Shown: positions 1 to 8,726 of the stretch, piece after piece
Position numbering within the stretch: position 1 is the stretch's first letter
Layout of the letters: every line of letters starts with the position of its first letter
Notes under the pieces: model-generated
What the model saw: the letters and a program-made list of their open reading frames with translations, nothing else
Told to the model about the DNA's origin: nothing
Database searches by the model: none
DNA from: an uncultured Acidimicrobiaceae bacterium
GTDB taxonomy: Bacteria; Actinomycetota; Acidimicrobiia; Acidimicrobiales; SZUA-35
Reading direction: 5' to 3'
Length of the DNA stretch: 64,000 nt
Assembly: GCA_947259095.1 (NCBI GenBank)
Contig: CAMYLA010000008.1
Coordinates: forward strand, 1 to 64,000
Program-made: the position numbers and the translations under genes

Positions 1-882
1 CACCCCGAAGATCTCGCCCGCTCTGACCTCCAGCGACAGGTCGTTCACCATCCGGATACCCCGATCATCGTCGACCTCCAGGCCATCGACCCGAATCACG
101 GTGTCGACCGGATGGGATGGGCCCTTCTCGACCTGGAACACCACGTCGCGACCGACCATCAGGTTGGCCAGCGACTGTTGGGTCGCGGTCTTGGGGTCGG
201 CACTGCCGGCCACCTTGCCGTTGCGCAACACCGTGATCCGGTCGGCGACGGCCAACACCTCCCGCAGCTTGTGGGTGATGAAGATGATCGACTTGCCCTG
301 ATCGACGAGGCTGCGAACGACCCCGAAAAAGTCGTCGACCTCGCCCGGGGTCAGGACTGCGGTGGGCTCGTCGAGAATCAGGACGTCGGCCTCCCGGAAC
401 AGCGCCTTGACCAGCTCCACCCGCTGCTGCTGGCCGACCGAGAGATCGCCGACCTTGGCGTCTGGGTCGACCAGGAGGCCGTACTGTTGCTCCAGATCCC
501 GGATCCGCTTCCTGGCATCGTTGAGATCGAGGAATGGACCGTTTGTCAGCTCGTTGCCGAGGATCACGTTCTCGGCAACGGTGAACACCGGGATCAGCTG
601 GAAGTGTTGGTGGACCATGCCGATGCCGTGGTCGATGGCGTCGCCGACGCCGCTGAAGCGGACCTGCTCACCTCGGACCTTGATCGTGCCGGTGTCGGGT
701 TGGTACAGGCCGAACACCACATTCACCAGGGTGCTCTTGCCTGCGCCGTTCTCGCCGAGCAGGCAGTGGATCTCGCCTTCGTGGAGGGTGAGATCGACGT
801 CTTCGTTGGCAATGACTCCGGGGAAGGTCTTCGTCACTCCGCGCACGTCCAGGACCGGCACTCGGTCACTGTCGCTCCCCAT
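1..882 (-). CDS. BMP-family nucleoside/sugar ABC transporter ATPase (partial)
   Basis: Reading from an ATG at 882, the reverse strand stays open for 294 codons to the window edge, so the C-terminal half is missing. The first nucleotide-binding domain is complete: Walker A GENGAGKS near residue 42, Q-loop in MVHQHFQ, signature LSVGQQQRVE, Walker B ILDEPTAVL and the H-loop ITHKL. A second domain begins at the edge (VNDLSLEVRAGEIFGV). This two-domain layout is that of RbsA/YufO-type ATPases that power uptake of nucleosides or simple sugars at the membrane. A strong GGGGAGGA ribosome site lies just before the start. The upstream gene encodes the matching BMP lipoprotein, so permease genes are expected beyond the window start. 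Confidence 0.93.
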   Translation of the reverse strand, partial: MGSDSDRVPVLDVRGVTKTFPGVIANEDVDLTLHEGEIHCLLGENGAGKSTLVNVVFGLYQPDTGTIKVRGEQVRFSGVGDAIDHGIGMVHQHFQLIPVFTVAENVILGNELTNGPFLDLNDARKRIRDLEQQYGLLVDPDAKVGDLSVGQQQRVELVKALFREADVLILDEPTAVLTPGEVDDFFGVVRSLVDQGKSIIFITHKLREVLAVADRITVLRNGKVAGSADPKTATQQSLANLMVGRDVVFQVEKGPSHPVDTVIRVDGLEVDDDRGIRMVNDLSLEVRAGEIFGV

Positions 883-1138
883 GGTTCCTCCCCAAGGACC
901 ACAGCGAGTGGATGTGCGCTGTTGGCCCGTCCTGTTGATTCGACCCCGCGCCGCGGGCTCGATGTTCGAAATTGTTCACCCGGTCACCTCGCCTGCCGGC
1001 TCGGCCCCCGGTCCCGTGGCCGTAACCCGACCGGAATCACTGCGTGCAACGCTCGACTCGGGAATGTGAATCGGCCAGAGGCGGATGGTCCCTTGTCGAT
1101 CGGAGCGCCCAGAGGATAGGCCGGATCGACGAAAACGT
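883..1138. other. Spacer between BMP lipoprotein and ATPase genes
   Basis: About 330 bp separate the lipoprotein stop from the ATPase start. Apart from the terminator-like hairpin at its upstream edge (1139-1170), I see no convincing gene or motif here. Forward-strand frames that cross it are antisense shadows of the ATPase. Confidence 0.5.
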
Positions 1139-1170
1139 CGAGACCCGACGTCGGAGGACGCCGGGTCTCG
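1139..1170 (-). terminator. Terminator/attenuator after the BMP lipoprotein gene
   Basis: A perfect 9-bp stem (CGAGACCCG at 1139-1147 with CGGGTCTCG at 1162-1170) lies 46 bp past the lipoprotein stop. On the reverse strand it is followed by CGTTTTCG, a short U-run. It probably terminates part of the transcription, giving more binding protein than ATPase. Confidence 0.65.
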
Positions 1171-1216
1171 CTACCGGCGGCCGAAGCCACCGGTCAACTT
1201 CGGATTGTCGTTGCGG

Positions 1217-2461
1217 TCAGTCGCAGGCCGAGCCTTCGCCGACGAACAGACCGTCATCGAAGCAAACACCGGTATCGATGCTGCCGTCGGCCAGGCCGAC
1301 TCGGACCGCTTCGACCGCCTCGGCAACGTCGGACGGGATGTCGGCGTCGTGGAACGGGGCATAGGTGATGTTGTCGTTCGCAGTGGTCCCGTCGAGGAGG
1401 CCGCCGGCGAAGCTGCCGTCGATGGCCGCCGCAATGTTGCGGAACACCGCCAGGTCGACCCGCTTGATGGCCGAGCTGGCCAGGTACTCCGAACCGGGAG
1501 CCGAACCGCCGCTGAAGGTGGTGAAGTACTCGTCCTGATCAACCCCGATGCCCCAGACACCGGCCTCGGCTGCGGCCTTGACGCCACCGGAACCGGTGGG
1601 ACCGCCGGCCCCGAAGATGACGTCGGCGCCCTCACCGATGAACTGGGCGGCGTCCGAGGCACCCTTGGCCGGATCGGTGAAGCTCTCGTTGTAGATCGAC
1701 AGCACGGTAATGTCGGGATTGACGGACTTGGCCCCGGCCTCGTAGCCGTTGACGAACCTGGGCACCGCGGGCACGTCCTCCCGGCCGGCGACGACGCCGA
1801 CGACGCCGGTCTCACTCAGCAAGGCGGCCAGGGAACCGGCGATGAAGCCGCTTTCCTCCTCGTGGAACACCACGCCGACCATGTTGTCCGGATAGGTGTC
1901 GAGACCCTGGTCGATCCCAATGAAGTTGACGTCCGGGTTGGCGATGGCCGCCTCTTCGGTGTCGGTGGTGATCAGGAAGCCGACGGTGACAACCACGTCG
2001 GGATCGGCTTCGAGCGACGTTGCGATGTTGGCCGCATAGTCGGCCTCCGACACGGTTTCGATGAAGCTGGAGTCCTCGATGCCGAAGCAGTCGAGGGCGC
2101 CTTGCATGCCTTCGAATGCGAACTGGTTGAAGGTGCCGTCATCGACCTTGCCGATGTCGGTCACCAGGTTCACGATGAAGCCGTCTGGCGCCTGCAAACC
2201 GTCGTAGGTTGCGCACTCCTCTTCGAGCGTGACCTGGGCCGAAGCCGCAGTCTCTTCGGTGGCCTCGGTCGACTCGGTGGTCTCCTCGTCCTCCATCGCC
2301 TCGGTCGTTTCGGTGGTCTCCTCGTCCTCCATCGCCTCGGTGGTCTCGGTTGTCTCGGTGTCGTCAGATCCGGTCGAGTCGTCGTCGTCCGAACCGCAGG
2401 CCACCGCCAACAGACTGAGGGCGGCCAATAGCGCCAACAGCTTGATCCAGGGTTTCGTCAT
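1217..2461 (-). CDS. BMP-family substrate-binding lipoprotein
   Basis: This is a 414-residue lipoprotein with a signal peptide ending in the lipobox LLAVAC. An acidic Thr/Glu linker of about 45 residues (repeats of TTEAMEDEE) follows, then a PBP1-type binding domain with FIVNLVTDIGKVDDGTFNQ, the usual opening of BMP/Med-type nucleoside-binding proteins. It should capture nucleosides or related ligands outside the membrane and deliver them to the ABC system encoded downstream. The ATG at 2461 has a GGAGGAG ribosome site. The linker DNA contains an exact 32-bp tandem repeat (2274-2305 and 2310-2341). The family is clear; the ligand is not established. Confidence 0.93.
   Translation of the reverse strand: MTKPWIKLLALLAALSLLAVACGSDDDDSTGSDDTETTETTEAMEDEETTETTEAMEDEETTESTEATEETAASAQVTLEEECATYDGLQAPDGFIVNLVTDIGKVDDGTFNQFAFEGMQGALDCFGIEDSSFIETVSEADYAANIATSLEADPDVVVTVGFLITTDTEEAAIANPDVNFIGIDQGLDTYPDNMVGVVFHEEESGFIAGSLAALLSETGVVGVVAGREDVPAVPRFVNGYEAGAKSVNPDITVLSIYNESFTDPAKGASDAAQFIGEGADVIFGAGGPTGSGGVKAAAEAGVWGIGVDQDEYFTTFSGGSAPGSEYLASSAIKRVDLAVFRNIAAAIDGSFAGGLLDGTTANDNITYAPFHDADIPSDVAEAVEAVRVGLADGSIDTGVCFDDGLFVGEGSACD
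2274..2341. repeat. Tandem repeat coding for acidic Thr/Glu linker
   Basis: A 32-bp unit occurs at 2274-2305 and again at 2310-2341 (36-bp period, 12 codons) inside the BMP lipoprotein gene. It encodes the disordered linker between the lipid anchor and the binding domain, and is likely to vary in copy number between strains. Confidence 0.8.
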
Positions 2462-2678
2462 TGAATCTCTCCTCCAAAAGATTGAACGCCGTGAATCTAG
2501 CGCCTCTCCTGCGCCGAAGTGCCGCGCGACACCAATCCGTCACCGCCGCCGTGAAGCCCGAACAGATCCACTGCGGCGGCCAGACAGCGGGCGTTCGGTG
2601 CGTTGCGGCGAGCTGGTTACAGCTCGGAGAACATCTCCGGCTCGGCCGGCGCGACGATTGCGGAGTAGGTTTTGCCCG

Positions 2679-4142
2679 ATGTCGACAACGGCCGCCAGAC
2701 CAGAGGTTCAGGCCGTCCCCCGATCGGCCTGGCTGGCATTGCTGGTCACCACGGTCGTGTTCTTCCTCACCGTCGTCGACGTCTCGGCGGTGAACGTCGC
2801 CTTCCCCTCGATCAGGGAGGACTTCGCCGTTTCCAACTCCGAGCTCAGCTGGATCATCTCCGGCTACAACGTCACGGTGGCCACCGGGCTGCTGCTGGCC
2901 GGGCGCCTGGCCGACAGCATCGGCCGCAAGCGGGTGTTCATGCCCGGTGTCGTCATCTTCATGCTCGGCTCGTTGCTCTGCGGGATCGCTCCCTCTGTCA
3001 ACACCTTGATTGCGGCCAGGGTGGTCCAGGCGGTGGGTGGGGCGGTCGTCGCCGCCTCATCGCTGGCGGTGGTGCTGCCGGACTTCCCGCTGTCGAAGCG
3101 CAGCACGGTGATCGGCATCGCCGGCGCCACCGCCGGACTGGGGGCGGTGGCCGGCCCTGCCGTCGGCTCGGTGTTGATCGAGTTGTTCTCCTGGCGTTCC
3201 ATCTTCCTGTTGAACGTGCCGCTGTGCCTGTTGATCCTGGCCCTGGCACCGGGACTGCTGCGGGAGTCGAAGAACCCCAACGCCAGGGGCCGGGTCGATC
3301 TGCTCGGCATCCCCATCGGGACCGCCGCCATCGCCCTCATCATGTTCGCCATCGTCCAGAGCGAATCCTGGGGGCTGACCGACGGTCGGATCCTGGCACT
3401 GCTGGTGGTCGGGTTGGCGCTGGTGCCGCTGCTGATCTGGCGGTCGGCCCGCCACCCCGAGCCGTTGCTCGACCTGACGCTGTTCAAGATCAGGTCCTTC
3501 GCCAGCACCAACGCCGGGGCCGCCTTCTATTCCTCCGCCTTCACCGCCGGATTCCTGGTCAGCTCCCTGGTGATCCAGGAGATGTGGGACCAGCCCCTGA
3601 GCACCACCGGTCTTGCCCTGTCACCGGCCCCGGTCCTGGCCGCGGTCGCCTCGCCCCTGGCTGGACGATTCGCCGATCGTTTCGGCCACCGCTGGCTGCT
3701 CGGTTTCGGCTCGTCGCTGTGTGGGCTCGCCTACCTGCTGTACCTGCTGCTGCTCGACGAGACCCCGGCGGTGTTCACCCGGTTCGTCCCGATCAGCCTG
3801 CTCCTGGGGATCGGGATCGGGCTCAGCATCTCCAGCTGGTCGAGCGCCGGGTTGTCCGACATCGGCCCCGCGAAGTTCGGCACCGCAAACGCAACGGTGC
3901 GGACCGTCCAGCAGTGCTTCTACGCATTGGGTATCGCAGTGGTCGTCACCCTGCTGGCAACCGGCGGTGAACGAAGCGAGCTCACCGGGTTCCGATGGGC
4001 CTGGATCTGGGTCGCCGGTGCCTACTTGCTCAGCGCCGCCATCATCATGATCAGCTTCCCTTCGGGATCGAGCGAGGATCGCAGCACCGAAGCGGCCGCC
4101 ATGCCCGCCGCTCGGCCGGCGCCCGGAACCGTTCGGAACTGA
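2679..4142 (+). CDS. MFS transporter, DHA2 (EmrB/QacA) type
   Basis: This is a 487-residue integral membrane protein with about 14 hydrophobic segments. TM1 carries the DHA2 signature LTVVDVSAVNVAFPSI, and GRLADSIGRKRVF matches MFS motif A in the loop between TM2 and TM3. The family exports drugs, dyes or metabolites in exchange for protons. The frame is open much further upstream, but the ATG at 2679 (MSTTAARPEV) gives the normal N-terminus just before TM1; the upstream part is antisense to the BMP lipoprotein gene. It diverges from that gene. The substrate cannot be read from the sequence. Confidence 0.9.
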   Translation: MSTTAARPEVQAVPRSAWLALLVTTVVFFLTVVDVSAVNVAFPSIREDFAVSNSELSWIISGYNVTVATGLLLAGRLADSIGRKRVFMPGVVIFMLGSLLCGIAPSVNTLIAARVVQAVGGAVVAASSLAVVLPDFPLSKRSTVIGIAGATAGLGAVAGPAVGSVLIELFSWRSIFLLNVPLCLLILALAPGLLRESKNPNARGRVDLLGIPIGTAAIALIMFAIVQSESWGLTDGRILALLVVGLALVPLLIWRSARHPEPLLDLTLFKIRSFASTNAGAAFYSSAFTAGFLVSSLVIQEMWDQPLSTTGLALSPAPVLAAVASPLAGRFADRFGHRWLLGFGSSLCGLAYLLYLLLLDETPAVFTRFVPISLLLGIGIGLSISSWSSAGLSDIGPAKFGTANATVRTVQQCFYALGIAVVVTLLATGGERSELTGFRWAWIWVAGAYLLSAAIIMISFPSGSSEDRSTEAAAMPAARPAPGTVRN

Positions 4143-4172
4143 AGACGGCGCAACGGGACGACGAGGGGCTGC

Positions 4173-4916
4173 ATGGCAACCGACGAACCACCACCGCCCA
4201 CCGAACCCCCACCGGCCGGACGCCGGATTCGGGCACTGTGCTTCGATGTGTTCGGCACGGTCGTCGACTGGCGGGGCTCGATCATCGACGAGGGCCGGGC
4301 GCTGGGCCGACGGCTCGGCATCGAGCGCGACTGGACGGCCTTCGCCGACGCCTGGCGCGGTCGCTACCAACCGTCGATGGAGCGGGTCCGGTCGGGGGAG
4401 ATCGACTGGAAGCCGCTCGACGAGTTGCACATGGAGAGCCTCGAGGCCCTGCTCGAGGAGTTCGAGATCGAGCTCGGCGACGAGCAACGGCTCGATTTCA
4501 ATCGGGCCTGGCATCGCCTTCGCCCCTGGCCGGAGGTGGTGCCGGCGTTGACCGACCTGGCCGGCCGCTACATCCTGGCCACCCTGTCGAACGCCAACAT
4601 CGGGTTGGCCAGGAACATGGCGGCGAACGCCGGCCTGCCGTGGCACCGGATCCTCGGCGCCGAGTTCGCCCGGGCCTACAAACCGTTGCCCGAGGCCTAC
4701 CTGCGATCGGCAGCCGGCCTCGGTCTCGAACCGGAGCAGTGCATGCTGGTGGCGGCCCACAACAACGACCTGGAGGCCGCCTCGGCCCTCGGCTTCGCCA
4801 CCGCCTTCGTGGCCAGACCGACCGAATACGGCCCCAACCAGACCGCCGACCTCGAAGCCACCGGCCCGTGGGACATCGTCGTCGGCGACTTCACCGAGCT
4901 GGCTCGGGCACTGTGA
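4173..4916 (+). CDS. HAD-superfamily hydrolase, haloacid dehalogenase type II-like
   Basis: The protein has 247 residues with a Pro-rich N-terminal tail. HAD motif 1 is FDVFGTVVDW (nucleophile Asp25), motif 2 lies in TLSNANIG, motif 3 is the lysine of YKPLPEAY, and motif 4 is AAHNNDLEAA. The DxFGT form and the helical cap are typical of L-2-haloacid dehalogenases and related hydrolases, which use an aspartyl-ester intermediate. Whether it dehalogenates or removes phosphate cannot be decided here. It starts 30 bp after the MFS gene on the same strand, so the two may be co-transcribed. Confidence 0.85.
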   Translation: MATDEPPPPTEPPPAGRRIRALCFDVFGTVVDWRGSIIDEGRALGRRLGIERDWTAFADAWRGRYQPSMERVRSGEIDWKPLDELHMESLEALLEEFEIELGDEQRLDFNRAWHRLRPWPEVVPALTDLAGRYILATLSNANIGLARNMAANAGLPWHRILGAEFARAYKPLPEAYLRSAAGLGLEPEQCMLVAAHNNDLEAASALGFATAFVARPTEYGPNQTADLEATGPWDIVVGDFTELARAL

Positions 4917-4932
4917 CCGGTGGCGGCCTCAC

Positions 4933-6711
4933 TCAGGTCCGCGACCAGGCGGCAAACAGGTCGGCGTAGTTTCGCCCGGCCTCGATGAGGTCGTCGTGGC
5001 GCCCGAGCTCGACCAGGCGACCGTCTGCGATCACCCCCACCCGATCGCAACGGGCCGCGGTCGACAGCCGATGGGCGATCACGATCACCGTCCGCGACGT
5101 CATGAGGGCGTCCATGGCCCGTTCCACCAGGGCTTCGGTGCCGGGGTCGATGCTGGAGGTCGCCTCGTCGAGGATCAGGATTGCCGGGTCGACCAGAGCG
5201 GCCCTGGCCAACGACACCACCTGCCGTTCACCGGCCGAGAGCCTGCTTCCTCGCTCCTGGACTTCGGTGGCCAGACCGTCCGGCAGCTTCTCGAAGATCT
5301 CCGTGGCTCCGATCCTGGCCACTGCGGCCACCACCTCGGCATCGGTGGCCGATGGCCTGGCGAAGCGGATGTTGTCGAGGATCGAACCCGAGAACAGGAA
5401 TCCCTCCTGGGGCACGACCACGATCTCGGATCGCAGCGACTGGTACGACACCGTCCGCAGGTCCACCCCGTCGACCCGGACCGTGCCGACCGTCGGGTCG
5501 TAGAATCGAGCCACCAGCTTGGCCAGGGTCGACTTGCCGGCCCCGGTCGGGCCGACGAGGGCCAGGCGCTCCCCGGCGGCGATCGAGAGGTCGATCGACG
5601 TCAGCACCGTCGACTCCTCGTCGTAGGCGAAACCGACGTTCTCCAACTGGATCGACCCGGGCCCGGTGAGCTCCACCGGGTCGGCGATCTCGTCGATCTC
5701 CACCGGTTCGTCTATCAGTTCGTAGATCTTGTTGAGGGCCGCGGTTGCCGACTGGACCAGGTTGAACAGCTGGCTCAGCTGCTGGACCGGACCGAACAGG
5801 CTCTGCAGGATCAACACGAACGCCGCCACTGTCCCCAGGGTCAGCAGGTCCATCCCGATCAACAGCCCACCGACACCCAAGGCGATGGCGGTGGTGAGCG
5901 CACCGGTGAACTCGATGATGGGCAGATACCAGGCGGCGATGCGGACCGAGTCCATGTGTGACCGGTAAAGCCGGCGGTTGGTATCGGCGAAACGGTTGGC
6001 CTCGATGCTCTCCCTGGCGAAGGCCTGCACGATCCGGACCCCGGAGATGCCCTCCTGGAGGCTGGTGAGGGTGGTTCCCACACTGTCGCGGACGGCGAGG
6101 TATGCCCGGTTCGAGTCGCGATGGAACTTGATGCTGGCGGCGACGATGAGCGGCGTGCTCACCAGGCAGACCAACAGGAGCTGCCAGCTGAGCACGGCCA
6201 GCACCACCGCCGACGAACCGAGGAGCAGGGCGGCGCTGACGAACATCAGGAGACCGAACTGCACCAGGTCCTGGAGTGAATCGATGTCGGAGGTCATGCG
6301 GCTGACAAGCACTCCGGACTTCTCACGGTCGTAGAACGGCAGCGATTGGCGCAGCATCCTGGAGAAGACCCGATTCCGCAGGTCCCGAAGGAACCCCTCC
6401 CCCACGTGGGCCAGGTTGACGATGGCCAGCCGGTAGGTGAGGTATGCCGCGGCGGCGGCTGCGATGTAGAGGCCGACCGACAGGTTCAGCTGGCCCCGAT
6501 CGCCGACCCGGAGACCTTGATCGATGGCCCGCCGGACCAGGAGCGGCCCGGCCAGGGTCAGCAGCGTCCACAACACCAGCGCCACCAATGCGGCGATCAT
6601 CCGGCCCCGGTACGGCCGGGTCAGCCGAGCCGTCCTGGCCGCCACCCGGCGGGCCCCGTCGACCCCCAGCTGATCGTCCTCGCCGACCCCGAGCGACATT
6701 CGCCACGCCAT
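4933..6711 (-). CDS. ABC exporter half-transporter, consensus-site subunit
   Basis: This is a 592-residue half-transporter: a six-helix exporter membrane domain (about residues 35-330) followed by a nucleotide-binding domain. It has Walker A GPTGAGKST, Walker B LILDEATSS with the catalytic Glu, H-loop IAHRLST, but an unusual signature LSAGERQ. Its start overlaps the stop of the partner gene (TGATG), so translation is coupled and the two should form a heterodimer. This subunit supplies the catalytic Glu, while its non-standard signature falls in the degenerate site. Heterodimeric exporters of this type move lipids or drugs; the cargo is unknown. Confidence 0.9.
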   Translation of the reverse strand: MAWRMSLGVGEDDQLGVDGARRVAARTARLTRPYRGRMIAALVALVLWTLLTLAGPLLVRRAIDQGLRVGDRGQLNLSVGLYIAAAAAAYLTYRLAIVNLAHVGEGFLRDLRNRVFSRMLRQSLPFYDREKSGVLVSRMTSDIDSLQDLVQFGLLMFVSAALLLGSSAVVLAVLSWQLLLVCLVSTPLIVAASIKFHRDSNRAYLAVRDSVGTTLTSLQEGISGVRIVQAFARESIEANRFADTNRRLYRSHMDSVRIAAWYLPIIEFTGALTTAIALGVGGLLIGMDLLTLGTVAAFVLILQSLFGPVQQLSQLFNLVQSATAALNKIYELIDEPVEIDEIADPVELTGPGSIQLENVGFAYDEESTVLTSIDLSIAAGERLALVGPTGAGKSTLAKLVARFYDPTVGTVRVDGVDLRTVSYQSLRSEIVVVPQEGFLFSGSILDNIRFARPSATDAEVVAAVARIGATEIFEKLPDGLATEVQERGSRLSAGERQVVSLARAALVDPAILILDEATSSIDPGTEALVERAMDALMTSRTVIVIAHRLSTAARCDRVGVIADGRLVELGRHDDLIEAGRNYADLFAAWSRT

Positions 6712-8492
6712 CAGCCGACCTCTTCGCCGGACTCGATCCCCAACGCCTCGCCGGCCTCACCGGCGGCCAGCACCTGGCGATAACGGTCGCTGCGGGCCAG
6801 CAGCTCGGCGTGGCCACCTTCGTCGACGATGCGACCCTGGTCGAGCAGCACCACCCGATCGGCCAGTGCCACGGTGGCGGCCCGATGGGCGATCACGATC
6901 GTGGTCCGGCCATCCATGACCTGGCCAAGGGCGTCGGCGATCTCGTGTTCCTTGCCGGGGTCGACAGCCGAGGTTGCGTCGTCGAGAATCAGGACCCGGG
7001 GTTCGGCCAACACCGCTCGTGCAATGGCCAGCCGCTGCCGTTGCCCACCGGACAGCGAATAGCCACGCTCGCCGACCTCGGTGGCGAAGCCATTTGGCAG
7101 GTCTTCGACGAAATCGGCCCCCGCCACCAGGGCGGCCCGGCCGATGGCGGCCTCGGACGCATCGGGGTCGGCGAAGGCGATGTTGTCGGCGATGCTGGCG
7201 CTGAAAAGGAACGTCTCCTCGAACACCAGGCCCACCTCCCGGCGCAGGTCCTGTGGCCGCAGCATCCGGATGTCGATCCCGTCGAGCAGGATCACGCCGT
7301 CGTCGACGTCGTAGAACCGGGGCAGGAGGTTTGCCACGGTGGTCTTGCCCGACCCGGTTGGCCCGACCAGCGCCACCGACTCCCCCGGGGCGATGGTGAG
7401 GGAGAAACCTCGGAGGACAGCCTGCTCGGAATCGGGGTGATAGCCGAATGAGACGTTCCGGAACTCGACCTCGCCCCGTTGACCGGTGACCGGCAATCGT
7501 TCGGGGCGGACCGGGGAGACGATCGTCGGCTCGGTGCCGAGCAACTCCTGGACCCGGACCCCGGCCGCCGCCGATCGCTGCCCGGTGGTGACCGCCATAC
7601 CGAGCGTCCGCAGCGGCTGGACGAGCAGGATCACGTAGATGTTGAAGCTGATCAACTGTCCGATGGTCATCGCCCCATCGAGCACCAGTCGGCCCCCGTA
7701 GGCCAGGACCACGATGAGGCCCAGGTTGGGCACGATCTCCATGGCGGGGAGGAAGCGGGACCGGATCATCAGGGCCCGCATCGAGGGTTCGTACACACCG
7801 TCGGCGGCGGCCGACAGCTTCTCGGCCTGGAGGGGCTCGGCCCCAAACCCCTTGATGACGCGGATACCGACCACGGTCTCCTCCACCACCGAGGCCAGGG
7901 CCGCCGAGCGACGCTGGACCGCGGCCACCTGGGGGAACAGCCGGTTGGAGAATGCCCGACCGAGCACGTAGACCAGTGGCAGGCCGACCAGGGCCAGGGC
8001 CGCCAGCAACGGCTGCAGGATGAGCATGATGATGCTGACCGCCACCACGGTGATGACGGCGCCGGTCAACATCGGGACCATCGTGATGAAATTCTGGAAC
8101 TGCTGCAGGTCGGTGTTGGCCCGACTCATGAGATCACCGGTTGCATTTGCGTCGTGGAATGCAAAGTGCAGCCGTTGGATATGGGCGAAGATGCGGTCCC
8201 GCAGCCGAGCCTCGGCCAGGCGGGCGTTGTGGAACGCCAGGTATCGACGCAGCCCCAGCATCACCCCCGAGAGCAGGCCGGCGGCCAGGATGCCCACCGT
8301 CCACGGCCAGATGGCTCCGTCGCCGTCGATCCCCCGATCGATCCCCAGCTGCACCAACAGTGGGATCGTGACCCGGCCGGCGGCCCAACCGAGCCCCACC
8401 AGCATTCCGACGAGCAAGCCGTTTCGCTGTCGCCGCATCGAGTCTGCGAGCAGTGCCCAGCCGGTCCGGCCATGATTGGTCGTTGCATTCAT
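6711..8492 (-). CDS. ABC exporter half-transporter, degenerate-site subunit
   Basis: This 593-residue subunit is the first gene of the exporter pair. Six membrane helices precede an ATPase domain with Walker A GPTGSGKTT, a canonical signature LSGGQRQRL and the switch His in IAHRAAT. The Walker B motif reads LILDDATSA, so Asp replaces the catalytic Glu. This is the pattern of asymmetric heterodimeric exporters in which one ATP site hydrolyses slowly. The stop overlaps the start of the partner at 6711. The gene diverges from the P450 gene across about 234 bp that should hold both promoters. Confidence 0.9.
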   Translation of the reverse strand: MNATTNHGRTGWALLADSMRRQRNGLLVGMLVGLGWAAGRVTIPLLVQLGIDRGIDGDGAIWPWTVGILAAGLLSGVMLGLRRYLAFHNARLAEARLRDRIFAHIQRLHFAFHDANATGDLMSRANTDLQQFQNFITMVPMLTGAVITVVAVSIIMLILQPLLAALALVGLPLVYVLGRAFSNRLFPQVAAVQRRSAALASVVEETVVGIRVIKGFGAEPLQAEKLSAAADGVYEPSMRALMIRSRFLPAMEIVPNLGLIVVLAYGGRLVLDGAMTIGQLISFNIYVILLVQPLRTLGMAVTTGQRSAAAGVRVQELLGTEPTIVSPVRPERLPVTGQRGEVEFRNVSFGYHPDSEQAVLRGFSLTIAPGESVALVGPTGSGKTTVANLLPRFYDVDDGVILLDGIDIRMLRPQDLRREVGLVFEETFLFSASIADNIAFADPDASEAAIGRAALVAGADFVEDLPNGFATEVGERGYSLSGGQRQRLAIARAVLAEPRVLILDDATSAVDPGKEHEIADALGQVMDGRTTIVIAHRAATVALADRVVLLDQGRIVDEGGHAELLARSDRYRQVLAAGEAGEALGIESGEEVG

Positions 8493-8726
8493 CGGTGACC
8501 CGAGGGTAATCGGATCGGCCGGGCTCGGGCGATTTGGGCTCTTTGACCCATGCAGACCTTTTGACGACGACCGGCTTTGTTACATAAGGTCGTGTCAATT
8601 GTAATACGAAGATTCGGCGGCTGTCCTCTCCTTTCGACCGCCGAATTTTCGCTTTTCACCCCAGGTCGGTTCGAGCGGTGGCCGCCCGACGGTTGCCGCC
8701 GATCGAGCGAGGAGCCGAAGACCGAC

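Noticed and set aside
112-1119. Long forward frame over the first ATPase gene
   Set aside because: It is the antisense shadow of the truncated ABC ATPase, whose motifs are unmistakable on the reverse strand.
8561-8590. Promoter boxes TTGACG and TACATA upstream of the P450 gene
   Set aside because: The spacing is only 14 bp and no better pair was found, so a promoter cannot be fixed here.
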